Translations under genes and position numbers: made by a program
The notes under the pieces: generated by a model
What the model saw: only the letters and a program-made list of their open reading frames with translations
Databases searched by the model: none
What the model was told of the DNA's origin: nothing
NCBI GenBank assembly: GCA_018969185.1
Contig: JAGWYT010000011.1
Span: 1-40,915 of the forward strand
Direction: 5' to 3'
Source of the DNA: Rickettsiales bacterium
GTDB taxonomy: Bacteria; Pseudomonadota; Alphaproteobacteria; Rickettsiales; UBA1997
Length of the DNA stretch: 40,915 bases
Shown: in pieces, positions 1-8,265 of the stretch
Position numbering within the stretch: position 1 is the stretch's first letter
How the letters are laid out: each line of letters starts with the position of its first letter

Positions 1-1
1 T

Positions 2-418
2 AAGTCAAATATCGTGGGAATGCTTTATTACAAAGCGTTGAAGTATTTTTATATTTCTTATTCTTTTCATCTTAATGAATCAAGCTATCGCAATGATATT
101 AATGAAATTACGACTAACCTTAACCTTAATAGATTCTCTCTTATTAGTAACTATTTATTCCTCAGAAGAACTAATCAAAATCCAGAAGCCAGAGAGCAGC
201 TAAATTCAACAATAAATTTTAAAATTAACGAGAAATTTTCAACACAATTTGTAATTTCCCGTAACATGATTACTGGAAGAAATTTGAATCGTAGTTTTGG
301 TGTAAATTATGGTGGTTGTTGCACAGTATTTGGCTTTTCTTTTACTGAAAGTAATCCTGCTAATTTAGTTGCGGCACAACGTTCTTTTAATATTAGTCTG
401 TCGTTTAAGAATTTGTGA
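2..418 (+). CDS. lptD: LPS-assembly protein LptD, C-terminal part (cut by window edge)
   Basis: The reading frame is open from the first bases and ends at 418, so only the last ~139 residues are visible. They show alternating polar/hydrophobic strands of an outer-membrane beta barrel. A Cys pair (GGCCTVFGFSFTES) precedes a final strand ending SLSFKNL, as in the last barrel strands of LptD/OstA. LptD with LptE inserts lipopolysaccharide into the outer leaflet of the outer membrane. The Met at position 14 is internal, not a start. lpxB and lpxC in this window show that the cell makes lipid A. The family call rests on the C-terminal pattern only; another large barrel protein is possible. Confidence 0.72.
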   Translation, partial: KSNIVGMLYYKALKYFYISYSFHLNESSYRNDINEITTNLNLNRFSLISNYLFLRRTNQNPEAREQLNSTINFKINEKFSTQFVISRNMITGRNLNRSFGVNYGGCCTVFGFSFTESNPANLVAAQRSFNISLSFKNL

Positions 419-429
419 TTCCTACTTTT

Positions 430-606
430 GTCATCCTGAACCTAGAAAAAGTTAAGCAACTTGTTGCTTTACTTTTTCTTCGTGAAGGATCTCATGACAC
501 TTGGACGAGATCATTCGCTAACAGCCACTAAAAGTGGCTGTAGTCTTAGGGGTCAATTACCTCCAGCGAAGCTGGAGGTATGTTTATGAACCGCCAGAGT
601 GCGGTT
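430..606. repeat. Cluster of palindromic elements between lptD and trxA
   Basis: This 385-base gene-free gap (419-803) holds several hairpins in a row. A unit from GTCATCCTG (430) to ATGAC (498) contains a 17-bp near-perfect stem at 444-479. Then come ACAGCCACT/AGTGGCTGT (521-541), TACCTCCAGC/GCTGGAGGTA (558-580) and AACCGC/GCGGTT (589-606). The 521-541 hairpin recurs inside the D,D-carboxypeptidase gene near 19635. No gene is visible in the gap; the rest is AT-rich and contains the trxA promoter. Confidence 0.75.
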
Positions 607-732
607 TATGTTAACGAAATAATGGGATTTGTTCTGAATAAATTAAATACTTACGCATAAGTCAAACCTTGATCAGTCCTCAGCCATAGGCAGGGTTTTC
701 CCTATTGGGATGACACTTTCTATGGATTCCTC

Positions 733-760
733 TTGATTTGTCGTCGTGGATCCTTATATT
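733..760 (+). promoter_or_regulatory. Probable sigma70-type promoter for trxA
   Basis: TTGATT (733-738) and TATATT (755-760) are separated by 16 bases and lie 43 bases before the trxA start. Both hexamers are close to consensus. The call is by pattern only, and AT-rich DNA gives chance matches. Confidence 0.4.
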
Positions 761-803
761 AGTATGACCACAGAATTTTTTTTAACTTTATTCCTCAAAT
801 AAA

Positions 804-1121
804 ATGGCAAAAGAACTTACAGATAATAGTTTTACAAAAGATGTAATAGAATCAAGCGGTGTTACCCTTGTTGATTTTTGGGCGCCTTGGTGTGGTCCTT
901 GTCGTCAATTGTCTCCTTTGGTTGATGAATTATCAAAAGATATGGCAAATAAAGTTAATGTTTTTAAATGTAACATTGATGAGAATCCTGAAACGCCTTC
1001 AAAATATGCGGTTCGTGGTATTCCAACTTTAATGATTTTTAAAGATGGTAAACTTGCTGATACTAAAGTTGGCGCGCTTTCTAAGACCGCTCTATATGAA
1101 TGGGTAAACAATAATCTATAA
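804..1121 (+). CDS. trxA: Thioredoxin
   Basis: A 105-residue protein of normal thioredoxin length, a cytoplasmic disulfide reductase that uses electrons from thioredoxin reductase. The active site WCGPC is at residues 29-33, after the beta strand VTLVDFWAP. The cis-proline loop GIPTLMIFKDG follows, and the protein ends in an amphipathic helix. There is no signal peptide. It stands alone: its own promoter lies upstream and a 90-bp inverted repeat follows, which probably separates its transcript from the next gene. No Shine-Dalgarno motif is evident, as for most housekeeping genes here. Confidence 0.97.
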   Translation: MAKELTDNSFTKDVIESSGVTLVDFWAPWCGPCRQLSPLVDELSKDMANKVNVFKCNIDENPETPSKYAVRGIPTLMIFKDGKLADTKVGALSKTALYEWVNNNL

Positions 1122-1130
1122 AAACTACTC

Positions 1131-1220
1131 CGTCATCCTGAGCGAAGCGAAGGATCTCACGAGTTGATGGAGATCCTTCGCCAAGAATTTGTAAAACAAA
1201 TTCTAAGGCTCAGGATGACG
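1131..1220. repeat. 90-bp palindromic element of the GTCATCCTGAGC family
   Basis: The outer arms CGTCATCCTGAGC (1131-1143) and GCTCAGGATGACG (1208-1220) are exact inverse complements. Nested inside are GAAGGATCTC/GAGATCCTTC and AGAATTTG/CAAATTCT. It lies between trxA and the glutamine-synthetase-like gene and could end transcription on both strands. Related units occur at 430-498, 19621-19710 and 23623-23654. Confidence 0.85.
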
Positions 1221-1239
1221 CTGCAGGAAAAAAGCAAAA

Positions 1240-2196
1240 ATGGAATTAACCAAAATTCTTGCACTCAAATATTTCTACAAAAATAAGGTTTTAATTCTTG
1301 ATAAAGCCTTAAGTCATTTCATTAATAAAACTTCTTTATTTCCTAAAATTGGTCTTGAATTGGAATTTTATTTAACAAATCAAGATGGTTCTGCTGTTGA
1401 AATAAAAAATCCAATCATTGATGAATTTATATCTGATTTAACTTTTTTAACAAAGAATTGTGATCTTGTTTACAAGATTGAAAGAGAGCAGGGCGCAGGG
1501 CAGATTGAAGTTAAAACTCTTTATAATTCTGATTTAACAAAAACTTGCGATCAAATTATAAAAGTTAAATTGATTGCAGAAAATCTTGCTTTAGAAAAAA
1601 ATCTCGCAGCCTCTTTTTTAGCACAGCCATTTCTTGAAGATTGTGGTAGTGCTTTGCAATTCAACATCTCTCTACATGATAAAAAAAATGTTAATTTATT
1701 TACCAAAGAAAATAATAATTCTTTAAATAACGCTATTGCTGCTCTTTTAAGATTTACTGATGAGATATTGATTTTGCTCGCTCCAAACAATGAAGACTAT
1801 TTGCGTTTTAATAAAGAAATTAATCAAGAGTTGCATAAAAAAGGCAAATATCCTGCGCCAACTAATTTAAGTTTTGGTGTTGAAAATAGAACTTGTGCCA
1901 TTCGTATTCCTCTTCAAAAAGAAAATAATTTAGAAATAATCAAAGAAAAAGATTGCGCTAATCGCAAAAAAAGAGTAGAGTACAGGATAGCTGCGGCAAA
2001 TTCTGATCCTTATTTGGCGATGTCAGCAATATTGTTGATGTTATCAAAAGGAATTGAAAAAAAATTGTCACCAAAGGAATTAGGCTTTGAGCAGATTTAT
2101 GGTAATGCTTTTGATGAGCAATATAATCTTAAGTCTTTTGCCAAGAGCTATGAAGAGGCATTAAGTAATTTTAATGAAAATTTTTTTGATCTATGA
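1240..2196 (+). CDS. Glutamine-synthetase-like protein, short form
   Basis: 318 residues, against ~440-470 for ordinary GlnA. The catalytic-domain motifs are in order: GLELEFYL (~38-45), EREQGAGQIE (~81-90), GSALQFNISLHD (~136-147), NLSFGVENRTCAIRIP (~208-223) and KRVEYRIAAANSDPYLA (~243-259). The N-terminal beta-grasp domain is missing. The histidine-rich segment of true GS (GSGMHVHQS-like) reads SALQFNIS, so metal and ammonia chemistry may be altered. It probably belongs to the glutamine-synthetase superfamily (gamma-glutamyl ligase chemistry), but the substrate cannot be told. Its stop overlaps the ankyrin gene start (ATGA), so the two are translationally coupled. Confidence 0.72.
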   Translation: MELTKILALKYFYKNKVLILDKALSHFINKTSLFPKIGLELEFYLTNQDGSAVEIKNPIIDEFISDLTFLTKNCDLVYKIEREQGAGQIEVKTLYNSDLTKTCDQIIKVKLIAENLALEKNLAASFLAQPFLEDCGSALQFNISLHDKKNVNLFTKENNNSLNNAIAALLRFTDEILILLAPNNEDYLRFNKEINQELHKKGKYPAPTNLSFGVENRTCAIRIPLQKENNLEIIKEKDCANRKKRVEYRIAAANSDPYLAMSAILLMLSKGIEKKLSPKELGFEQIYGNAFDEQYNLKSFAKSYEEALSNFNENFFDL

Positions 2197-3800
2197 ACTT
2201 TATTAAAAAAATTATAGGTTATTTTTTTAAATCAAGAGAAGAAAGGCTTTTTAAGGCTATAAACAAAGGTGATGAAAAAGCAGTTGATTCACTTATAAGA
2301 GGCAAAGACTGTGACAGTAAGAGATATAATTTTCTTAATCTTGCAGTTATTTATGGTAACGAAAATATAGTTACTACGCTTTTAGAGAAAGGTGGTTTTG
2401 ATATTAATGATGTAAATAAAGATACAGGTGATTCGGTGCTACATTTGGCTGTGAGTAAAAAAAACCATAATTTAGTAAAGTTTTTTGTGGATAGGGGGAT
2501 AGATGTCACTATTAAAAATTCACAAGGTGTTTCTGCTCTCTGTGAATCAATACATTATGGTAGTGATGATATTTCAAAATTAATTATAGAATCTAGAAAT
2601 TATGATGAGTTAGATAAAGCGGGTGATCTATTATATGAATGTGCTGCAAAATCACGTTATGAAACAGCAAAACTACTTCTCACAAAAGGTTTTGATCTTG
2701 ATAAAAAAATTAGAGGTGACTTAACGGCAAGAGAATTATTTGCTTTAAATAATGACGCTAAAGATTTTTTAAGAGAAACGGGGAGTTTCTCTGCTGATTC
2801 AGATCTTGATAATTTTATTACCGCATCAAGAGCAAAGGCAATTTTAAACCTTTCTTACTCAGAAGATGAGATAGGAATGCGTCCTTCTTTAGTAAATAAA
2901 TTAATAAAATCTTCAATAGTAGATAAAGAATTTGAGAAGAAAGATATAATTCTACAAACACTTGATGAAATTGGCGATGGAAGCAAAAAGATAATGTTAC
3001 CAAATGGAAATTCTTTATCGATAAGAGGAGTATCATATGAAGATCATGCCGCATATTTAATTTTTGAAAATGATGGTGCGGGCAATCCGCTTAAGGTAAC
3101 TTATTGTGATGGTAATTCAATAGGTGGTGCTGATAAAAATGGCTATATTAATGGTGCTGTATCTTTTAATATTGATCAAAATAAAATGGCAAAATTTGCA
3201 GGTGCTGATATTTGGGAGCATTATTTAGAAGATGCTTTTAGAGGTCATTCGAAAGAAATGTATAAGGATAATGGTAAGAATTTTTATGATGCTATTTCAA
3301 AAATTGCCGTTTGTGATGAAAGTGGTAAGCCAGTTTCTGAAGAACAGATTCCAACTAAAGCACAAAAAAGAGGAAATTGCACATTAAAATCTACTGATAT
3401 TGTTATTAGAGAAGTTCTGAGAAGATCTGATCCTGAGATGGTTTTTGAACATGTTGATGGCAAGCAAAGTGGTAAGGGATATGAAACATATAAAGCTTAT
3501 AAAAATCTTTTAACAGAAGAGCCAATTAATAAGCTGATTGATCTTGCTGATAAATCTCATGAGAGTGATTTTGGTTATAAGGGAATATTAGATATTTTGA
3601 AAAATATGATTTTTCCTAAGGCTCAAAAGAAAGGGAATCAAGGTTTGATTGAGAAGTTGAATAAAGCTTTTTATGGAGAAGAAGAAAAAAATAAGGGTGC
3701 TATACCAGAACAAAAAATAATTCCAAGTCCTGATGTGTTTCCAATAGAAGCTTCGGCAATGTTTGACAGGCAACATAAACAATCTGTCGAAGCTGCGTAA
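2193..3800 (+). CDS. Ankyrin-repeat protein with unknown C-terminal domain
   Basis: 535 residues. Residues ~15-170 carry about four ankyrin repeats (for example NLAVIYGNENIVTTLLEKG and VLHLAVSKKNHNLVKFFVDR). Residues ~200-535 match no domain I recognise. They include a stretch around Cys396 (QKRGNCTLKS) that looks like the setting of a catalytic cysteine, but this is only a guess. There is no signal peptide or membrane helix. The ATGA overlap with the preceding gene shows co-transcription. Ankyrin proteins of intracellular alphaproteobacteria are often secreted effectors that bind host proteins; nothing in the sequence proves secretion here. Confidence 0.8.
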   Translation: MNFIKKIIGYFFKSREERLFKAINKGDEKAVDSLIRGKDCDSKRYNFLNLAVIYGNENIVTTLLEKGGFDINDVNKDTGDSVLHLAVSKKNHNLVKFFVDRGIDVTIKNSQGVSALCESIHYGSDDISKLIIESRNYDELDKAGDLLYECAAKSRYETAKLLLTKGFDLDKKIRGDLTARELFALNNDAKDFLRETGSFSADSDLDNFITASRAKAILNLSYSEDEIGMRPSLVNKLIKSSIVDKEFEKKDIILQTLDEIGDGSKKIMLPNGNSLSIRGVSYEDHAAYLIFENDGAGNPLKVTYCDGNSIGGADKNGYINGAVSFNIDQNKMAKFAGADIWEHYLEDAFRGHSKEMYKDNGKNFYDAISKIAVCDESGKPVSEEQIPTKAQKRGNCTLKSTDIVIREVLRRSDPEMVFEHVDGKQSGKGYETYKAYKNLLTEEPINKLIDLADKSHESDFGYKGILDILKNMIFPKAQKKGNQGLIEKLNKAFYGEEEKNKGAIPEQKIIPSPDVFPIEASAMFDRQHKQSVEAA

Positions 3801-3906
3801 ATAGTTAATATTGTTCTAAAGAAAGATATGGACAAGAAATAAATTTGCAGTACAATACGACGCAAGTGTTTTGTTTAGCGCTAATTATAAATTTAATAAA
3901 TTTTTT

Positions 3907-4596
3907 ATGACTAAATCATATTCAAAAAGGTTGAGAAAACTTACAGAACAAGAGCTTGTGGAGTTGGAGGCGCAAAAAGAGTCTTGCTGTAAAGATGCTG
4001 TTACTTCAATTAAAATAACCCAAAAAACTACAGCAGGGGATCAATTAGATTTAACAAAATATCTGGCTTCTGGATATGTAGATCAAGCTTTTAAATATGG
4101 ATGGGATGAGGCAGTTTCTGATCATCAAGATGAAAAAAATAAAACTGAAGATCCTTCTGGCAAAGTTTATAGAAATTCAATATTGGTCAAAACAGCGTCA
4201 TGGTTTGCTATTCCTTGTATTGTGGCAACGATTGTATCCATCGCAGCTCCTCCAGCCGCTCCAATTGCATTTGGAGTAGCTGCAGTTTTTGGTGTTATTG
4301 GTGCTATTAGAGGAGTTATAGATGGTTATTTTGAAAGTAGAACTATAAAGCGTGCAATTGAGCTTGGTAAAAATAGTGCTCAAAAGGAAATGAGTGGAAT
4401 AGTTAACCAAACAGAAAAAAGTGCAGAGATAGATAAAAAAATAGAAGATGGAATTGCTAAAGGTCTTGCTAAGGCTGCTGCACAAAGCGGCGGTGTAGAA
4501 CAAGACAAAAAGTCTGTTGCTGAGAAAAGTGAACTTAAAGCAGCTGTACAAGCAACTTCTCTTAAAGACTCTAATCAAGCAGTAAGAGGAGCTTAG
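3907..4596 (+). CDS. Unknown protein with a hydrophobic hairpin
   Basis: About 229 residues from the ATG at 3907; an in-frame ATG at 3871 would add 12. I do not recognise a family. A charged N-terminus is followed by a ~45-residue hydrophobic segment rich in Ala, Ile and Pro (WFAIPCIVATIVSIAAPPAA onward), which could form a membrane hairpin. The last ~90 residues are charged and helical, rich in Lys, Glu, Ala and Gln, possibly coiled coil. It lies 106 bases after the ankyrin gene on the same strand and convergent to mltA. A membrane-inserting or secreted role fits but is not shown. Confidence 0.6.
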   Translation: MTKSYSKRLRKLTEQELVELEAQKESCCKDAVTSIKITQKTTAGDQLDLTKYLASGYVDQAFKYGWDEAVSDHQDEKNKTEDPSGKVYRNSILVKTASWFAIPCIVATIVSIAAPPAAPIAFGVAAVFGVIGAIRGVIDGYFESRTIKRAIELGKNSAQKEMSGIVNQTEKSAEIDKKIEDGIAKGLAKAAAQSGGVEQDKKSVAEKSELKAAVQATSLKDSNQAVRGA

Positions 4597-4612
4597 ACAT
4601 TGCTAACTGGTT

Positions 4613-5734
4613 TTATCTTCCAGATAGTTTATCTACAACATTGATTGGAAGCAAAATATAATATTCACCAGGGGAAGCCATGTAAGAAGCTTTATTTTCG
4701 GCTTCATCACCGTAGCCAAAGAAGATATCGCCACGCACAGTACCTTTAATTGCAGATCCAGTGTCTTGCGCAATTAATAACTTACTATATTTAGTTTTAC
4801 TGCCATTTTTACCTTTCAAAGAAGTATCAACCCACATTGGAAAACCGTAAGGCATAATAGAACTATCTACAGCTAAAGATCTCTCTGCGGTTAGTGGAAC
4901 ATTTTGTGCGCCAACAACATATTCACCATCAGAAAGTTTGAAGAAAACGAAAGATGCGTTTGAGTTCATTACCTCGTCAGCCTCATCAGGATTTTTACTC
5001 ATCCATTCTTTTATTGAATCAGCAGAAACCGTGCCTTTTGCTAAAATATTATTATTTTCCATATAGGCTCCAATTGAGCTATAATCACGATTATTTTTTC
5101 CGGCATAAGTAACTTTTACAATAGATCCGTCCGGTAAAGTTATACGTCCAGAACCCTGAACCTGTAAGAAATATAATTCAACCTTATCATCAACATATAG
5201 TAGTTCTAAACCTTTTCCATCAAGAGCTCCCTCATTAATTTCCTTTCTGGTTAAATAAGGTTCAGTTCCAAGATCTTTAGGTTTTGCGTAAATTGGATAT
5301 TTGAATTTTTCTGTTTTAACTTTGCTACCTCTTAAATCAGCTTCGTAATATCCAGTAAATATGCCTTTGCTATTGCCATTTTTATTTAGAACAACAAATG
5401 GTTTAAACCAATTTTCAAAAAAGTTTTGTGCTTGTTTTGAACTCATGCCTTTTACAATATTGGCAATTTCGCAAACATCACGAAAATCTCCGGTAGTTAC
5501 ATATCCAAGCTGTTTGCCAATCGACACGCTTTGTGGCATTGCTGCAAACTTATTACAAGATTGAATGAAAGAGCGTAAAGCTTCAGCATGATTATCATTT
5601 TGCCAACCATCAAGATATTCAAATTCAACTTGTTCTAAGCGAACATTTCCACTTTTTATGGTAACTCTTGGTGTAAAAAGACAACCTTGAGCAAGAAAAA
5701 TAATGCAAATAAAAGCGATGGTTTTTTTAATCAT
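4613..5734 (-). CDS. mltA: Membrane-bound lytic murein transglycosylase A (lipoprotein)
   Basis: 373 residues. A lipoprotein signal peptide with lipobox LAQGC puts Cys18 as the lipidated residue. The MltA domain follows: GIFTGYYEADLRGS, YFLQVQGSGRITLPDG and YSSIGAYM. The C-terminal 3D domain contains LLIAQDTGSAIKGTVRGD and FFGYGDEAE, with the catalytic aspartates. The enzyme cleaves the MurNAc-GlcNAc bond of peptidoglycan to give 1,6-anhydro-MurNAc ends, working from the outer membrane into the periplasm. Length is normal. It is transcribed alone, convergent with the preceding unknown gene. Confidence 0.95.
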   Translation of the reverse strand: MIKKTIAFICIIFLAQGCLFTPRVTIKSGNVRLEQVEFEYLDGWQNDNHAEALRSFIQSCNKFAAMPQSVSIGKQLGYVTTGDFRDVCEIANIVKGMSSKQAQNFFENWFKPFVVLNKNGNSKGIFTGYYEADLRGSKVKTEKFKYPIYAKPKDLGTEPYLTRKEINEGALDGKGLELLYVDDKVELYFLQVQGSGRITLPDGSIVKVTYAGKNNRDYSSIGAYMENNNILAKGTVSADSIKEWMSKNPDEADEVMNSNASFVFFKLSDGEYVVGAQNVPLTAERSLAVDSSIMPYGFPMWVDTSLKGKNGSKTKYSKLLIAQDTGSAIKGTVRGDIFFGYGDEAENKASYMASPGEYYILLPINVVDKLSGR

Positions 5735-5774
5735 TTGTGAAAAAAGAAATGAAATAATCTAAGTGACTATAAAA

Positions 5775-5871
5775 ATAATCTTATCCGCTGGTTGAGCATG
5801 TCAAAACTAAGGATAAGGTTATTTTTATCTTTTTTTGGTTTCGACAGGCTCAACCAGCAAAAAGATAAAAA
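5775..5871. repeat. Convergent pair of GGTTGAGC-core palindromic elements
   Basis: The first unit has stem CTTATCC (5780-5786) / GGATAAG (5811-5817) around a diverged core (GGTTGAGCATGTCAAAACT). The second, in opposite orientation, has stem TTTTTATCTTTTT (from 5822) / AAAAAGATAAAAA (5859-5871) around GGTTTCGACAGGCTCAACC. It lies between the divergent mltA and ychF genes. The same two-unit design recurs at 13760-13846 and 25025-25120. Confidence 0.88.
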
Positions 5872-5895
5872 TTAACATCAAAATAAAATGTTCGC

Positions 5896-5924
5896 TTGTT
5901 GTTTTTAGAAGTAGTAGATAAAAT
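5896..5924 (+). promoter_or_regulatory. Probable promoter of ychF
   Basis: TTGTTG (5896-5901), 17 bases, then TAAAAT (5919-5924), 39 bases before the ychF start. The spacing is ideal and both boxes have few mismatches. Pattern-based only. Confidence 0.45.
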
Positions 5925-5962
5925 CGCAAGCTCTCTTATTAAAATTTTTTAAAATTATTCAA

Positions 5963-7057
5963 ATGTCTCTTCAATGTGGAATTGTTGGTTTACCAAATGT
6001 TGGTAAGTCAACTTTATTTAATGCACTTACTCAAACTGCTGCTGCTGAAGCTGCGAATTATCCTTTTTGCACAATCGAACCAAATGTTGGTAGAGTTAAT
6101 GTTCCTGATTTTCGTTTAGAAAAATTAACAAAAGTTGCTGGATCTGCTTTAATAATTCCAACTCAAATTGAATTTGTTGACATTGCTGGTCTTGTGCGTG
6201 GGGCAAGTACAGGTGAGGGATTGGGAAATAAATTCTTGTCTCACATTCGTGAGGTTGATGCAATTATAAATGTTGTGAGATGTTTTGAAGATGAAAATAT
6301 TACTCACGTTGAAGGAGGGGTTGACCCAATTCGCGATATTGAATTAATTCAACTTGAACTGATTATTGCAGACATGGAAAGCCTTGAAAAAAGAATTCCG
6401 GCTTTAGAAAAAAAAGCAAAAACTGATAAGGAAGCTGTGTTGCAAATTGATTTAATTAAAAGAGTTTTGGAAGTTTTGAAAGCTGGAAAGGCGGCGAAAT
6501 TAACTGAAATAAAATCTGAAGAAGAAAAGATGTTTAAAGAGTTGCAATTAATCACCTCTAAGCCGCAGCTCTTTGTGTGTAATTTAAAAGAACATGAAAT
6601 TTCTGGTAATAAATATTCAGCAATTGTTGAAGAATTTGGTCAGAAAAATAATTATCAGGTTTTAAAAATTTGTGCGCAAATTGAAGCAGAAGTTGCATCT
6701 CTTGAAAGTGAAACAGAAAAAAAAGAATATTTGGCCTCTGTTGGTCTTGAAGAAACTGGATTATCACAAATTATTAAAGGTTCTTATAAGCTCTTGAATC
6801 TAATCACATTTTTTACTGTTGGTCCAAAAGAATGTCATGCTTGGAATTTGAAAAAAGATTCTTCCGCACCAAAAGCCGCAGGCGTAATTCACACTGATTT
6901 TGAAAAAGGTTTTATTCGTGCTGAAACAATCTCTTATGATGATTATATAAGTTTTAATGGTGAAGAAGGTGCTAAGAATGCTGGAAAATTAAGACTTGAA
7001 GGTAAGGATTATATTGTTAAAGATGGTGATGTTTTCCATTTTAGATTTAACGTTTAA
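5963..7057 (+). CDS. ychF: Ribosome-associated ATPase/GTPase YchF
   Basis: 364 residues, full length. The P-loop GLPNVGKST (~8-16) opens an Obg-family G domain. PFCTIEPNVGRV (switch I) and DIAGLVRGAS (G3) follow, then a coiled-coil insertion (~130-200) and a C-terminal TGS domain ending DGDVFHFRFNV. YchF (Ola1 in eukaryotes) hydrolyses ATP in preference to GTP, binds ribosomes and takes part in stress responses. The start MSLQCGIVGLPNVG is the family's usual N-terminus. A small ankyrin gene begins 16 bases after its stop. Confidence 0.97.
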   Translation: MSLQCGIVGLPNVGKSTLFNALTQTAAAEAANYPFCTIEPNVGRVNVPDFRLEKLTKVAGSALIIPTQIEFVDIAGLVRGASTGEGLGNKFLSHIREVDAIINVVRCFEDENITHVEGGVDPIRDIELIQLELIIADMESLEKRIPALEKKAKTDKEAVLQIDLIKRVLEVLKAGKAAKLTEIKSEEEKMFKELQLITSKPQLFVCNLKEHEISGNKYSAIVEEFGQKNNYQVLKICAQIEAEVASLESETEKKEYLASVGLEETGLSQIIKGSYKLLNLITFFTVGPKECHAWNLKKDSSAPKAAGVIHTDFEKGFIRAETISYDDYISFNGEEGAKNAGKLRLEGKDYIVKDGDVFHFRFNV

Positions 7058-7073
7058 CCAAATAGATATTGTT

Positions 7074-7559
7074 ATGAATAATGAATTAAATTCTAAATTA
7101 TTAGAAATTTGTGAATCAAATTCCGTTGATGCATTAAAGCAGATAAAATCATTAGTTACGCAAGGTGCTGATGTGAATGTGGGAAATCATAGCAATAGCA
7201 AAGCGCTTCATATAGCTTCTCAAAATAATAATTTTGAATTAGTAGAATTTTTACTTAAGAATGCTGCTGATGTTAATCTCTTAAATGATGATGGTTGGAC
7301 TGCATTACATTTTGCAGCACAAAGAGGTTATACAGAAATAGTAAAATTATTGATAAAGTCAGGTGTAAAAATTGATATTCAAGGATTGCGTTATCACAGA
7401 ACTGCTTTGCATTACGCTGCTGATCAAGGAAGATTAGAATCTGTGGTGGAGATATTAAAGGCCGGGGGTAAGACTGATATAAGAGATATTCATAAAAATA
7501 CTCCACTTGATATTGCAAGAAACAAAAATCATCAAAAGATTGTTGAAGTTTTATCCTAA
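7074..7559 (+). CDS. Small ankyrin-repeat protein
   Basis: 161 residues from the ATG at 7074. An in-frame start at 6996 lies inside ychF and is rejected because the upstream residues are not ankyrin-like. Four consecutive ankyrin repeats fill the protein: KALHIASQNNNFELVEFLLK, then a unit with GWTALHFAAQRGYTEIVKLL, then RTALHYAADQGRLESVVEIL, and a partial NTPLDIARNKNHQKIVEVL. There is no signal peptide or other domain. It is probably co-transcribed with ychF and is a protein-binding module of unknown partner. Confidence 0.87.
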   Translation: MNNELNSKLLEICESNSVDALKQIKSLVTQGADVNVGNHSNSKALHIASQNNNFELVEFLLKNAADVNLLNDDGWTALHFAAQRGYTEIVKLLIKSGVKIDIQGLRYHRTALHYAADQGRLESVVEILKAGGKTDIRDIHKNTPLDIARNKNHQKIVEVLS

Positions 7560-7588
7560 TTAATAGTTTCTTTAATAAGAAAGATTGA

Positions 7589-8149
7589 ATGCCAAATTTT
7601 CGAAAAAAGTTACAAGAAATAATTAGAGTTGATCATGCTGGAGAGTTTGGTGCAAAGGTAATTTATGATGGCCAGATTGCAGCACTAAAATTAAAAAAAG
7701 ATGAAGAAACTCTTGCCTTAGTGAAGCATATGAAAGAGCAGGAAGTTGTGCATTTTGATTATTTTGATGCCGCAATTAAAGAAGAAAAAATTCGTCCAAC
7801 TTTAATGCAACCAATTTGGAGAGTTGGGGGTTTTGCTCTTGGTTTTTTAACTGCTGCAATTGATAAAAAAGCGGCGATGGTTTGCACAACGGCAGTTGAA
7901 GAGATAATTGATGAGCATTATAAAAAACAAATAGATTTTCTTGAAACAGAAGAAAAATTTTTAGATGAAGAAGAAAAACAGGAAGTTGTTAGTTTGAAAA
8001 ATAAAATAAAGCAATTTCGTGATGAAGAATTAGAACACCGCGATATTGGTTATGAAAATCATGCTAAAGAATTCAAAGCTTTCACTCCTCTTTCAAGTTT
8101 TATCAAAGCAACAACCAAATTTGCAATTGCAGTTTCTAAGAAAGTTTAA
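7589..8149 (+). CDS. coq7: Demethoxyubiquinone hydroxylase Coq7
   Basis: 186 residues. Coq7 is a di-iron monooxygenase that hydroxylates demethoxyubiquinone in ubiquinone synthesis at the inner membrane. The iron-binding carboxylate/histidine motifs of the ferritin-like fold are visible: RVDHAGEFGA near the N-terminus (E, first helix), EQEVVHFDYF (ExxH), AVEEIIDEHY, and EELEHRDIGYEN (ExxH) near the C-terminus. A hydrophobic stretch WRVGGFALGFLTAAI mediates membrane contact in the family. Its presence indicates aerobic respiration with ubiquinone. It follows the ankyrin gene by 29 bases. Confidence 0.95.
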   Translation: MPNFRKKLQEIIRVDHAGEFGAKVIYDGQIAALKLKKDEETLALVKHMKEQEVVHFDYFDAAIKEEKIRPTLMQPIWRVGGFALGFLTAAIDKKAAMVCTTAVEEIIDEHYKKQIDFLETEEKFLDEEEKQEVVSLKNKIKQFRDEELEHRDIGYENHAKEFKAFTPLSSFIKATTKFAIAVSKKV

Positions 8150-8265
8150 GTTTTTAAATTAGCGTAAGATATTATATCAAAGTTAATACGATCAGTAGAT
8201 TCTTACTTCGGTACATTTCAAATTTTTAGTTTTTAGATTTTGTTACAATCTTATAAAAATTTTTT

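Noticed and set aside
1131-1220. Small RNA gene
   Set aside because: The palindrome repeats elsewhere in other contexts and shows no promoter, so a repeat element or terminator explains it better.
6996-7073. N-terminal extension of the small ankyrin protein
   Set aside because: It lies inside ychF, whose frame is certain, and has no ankyrin character; the ATG at 7074 follows the ychF stop.
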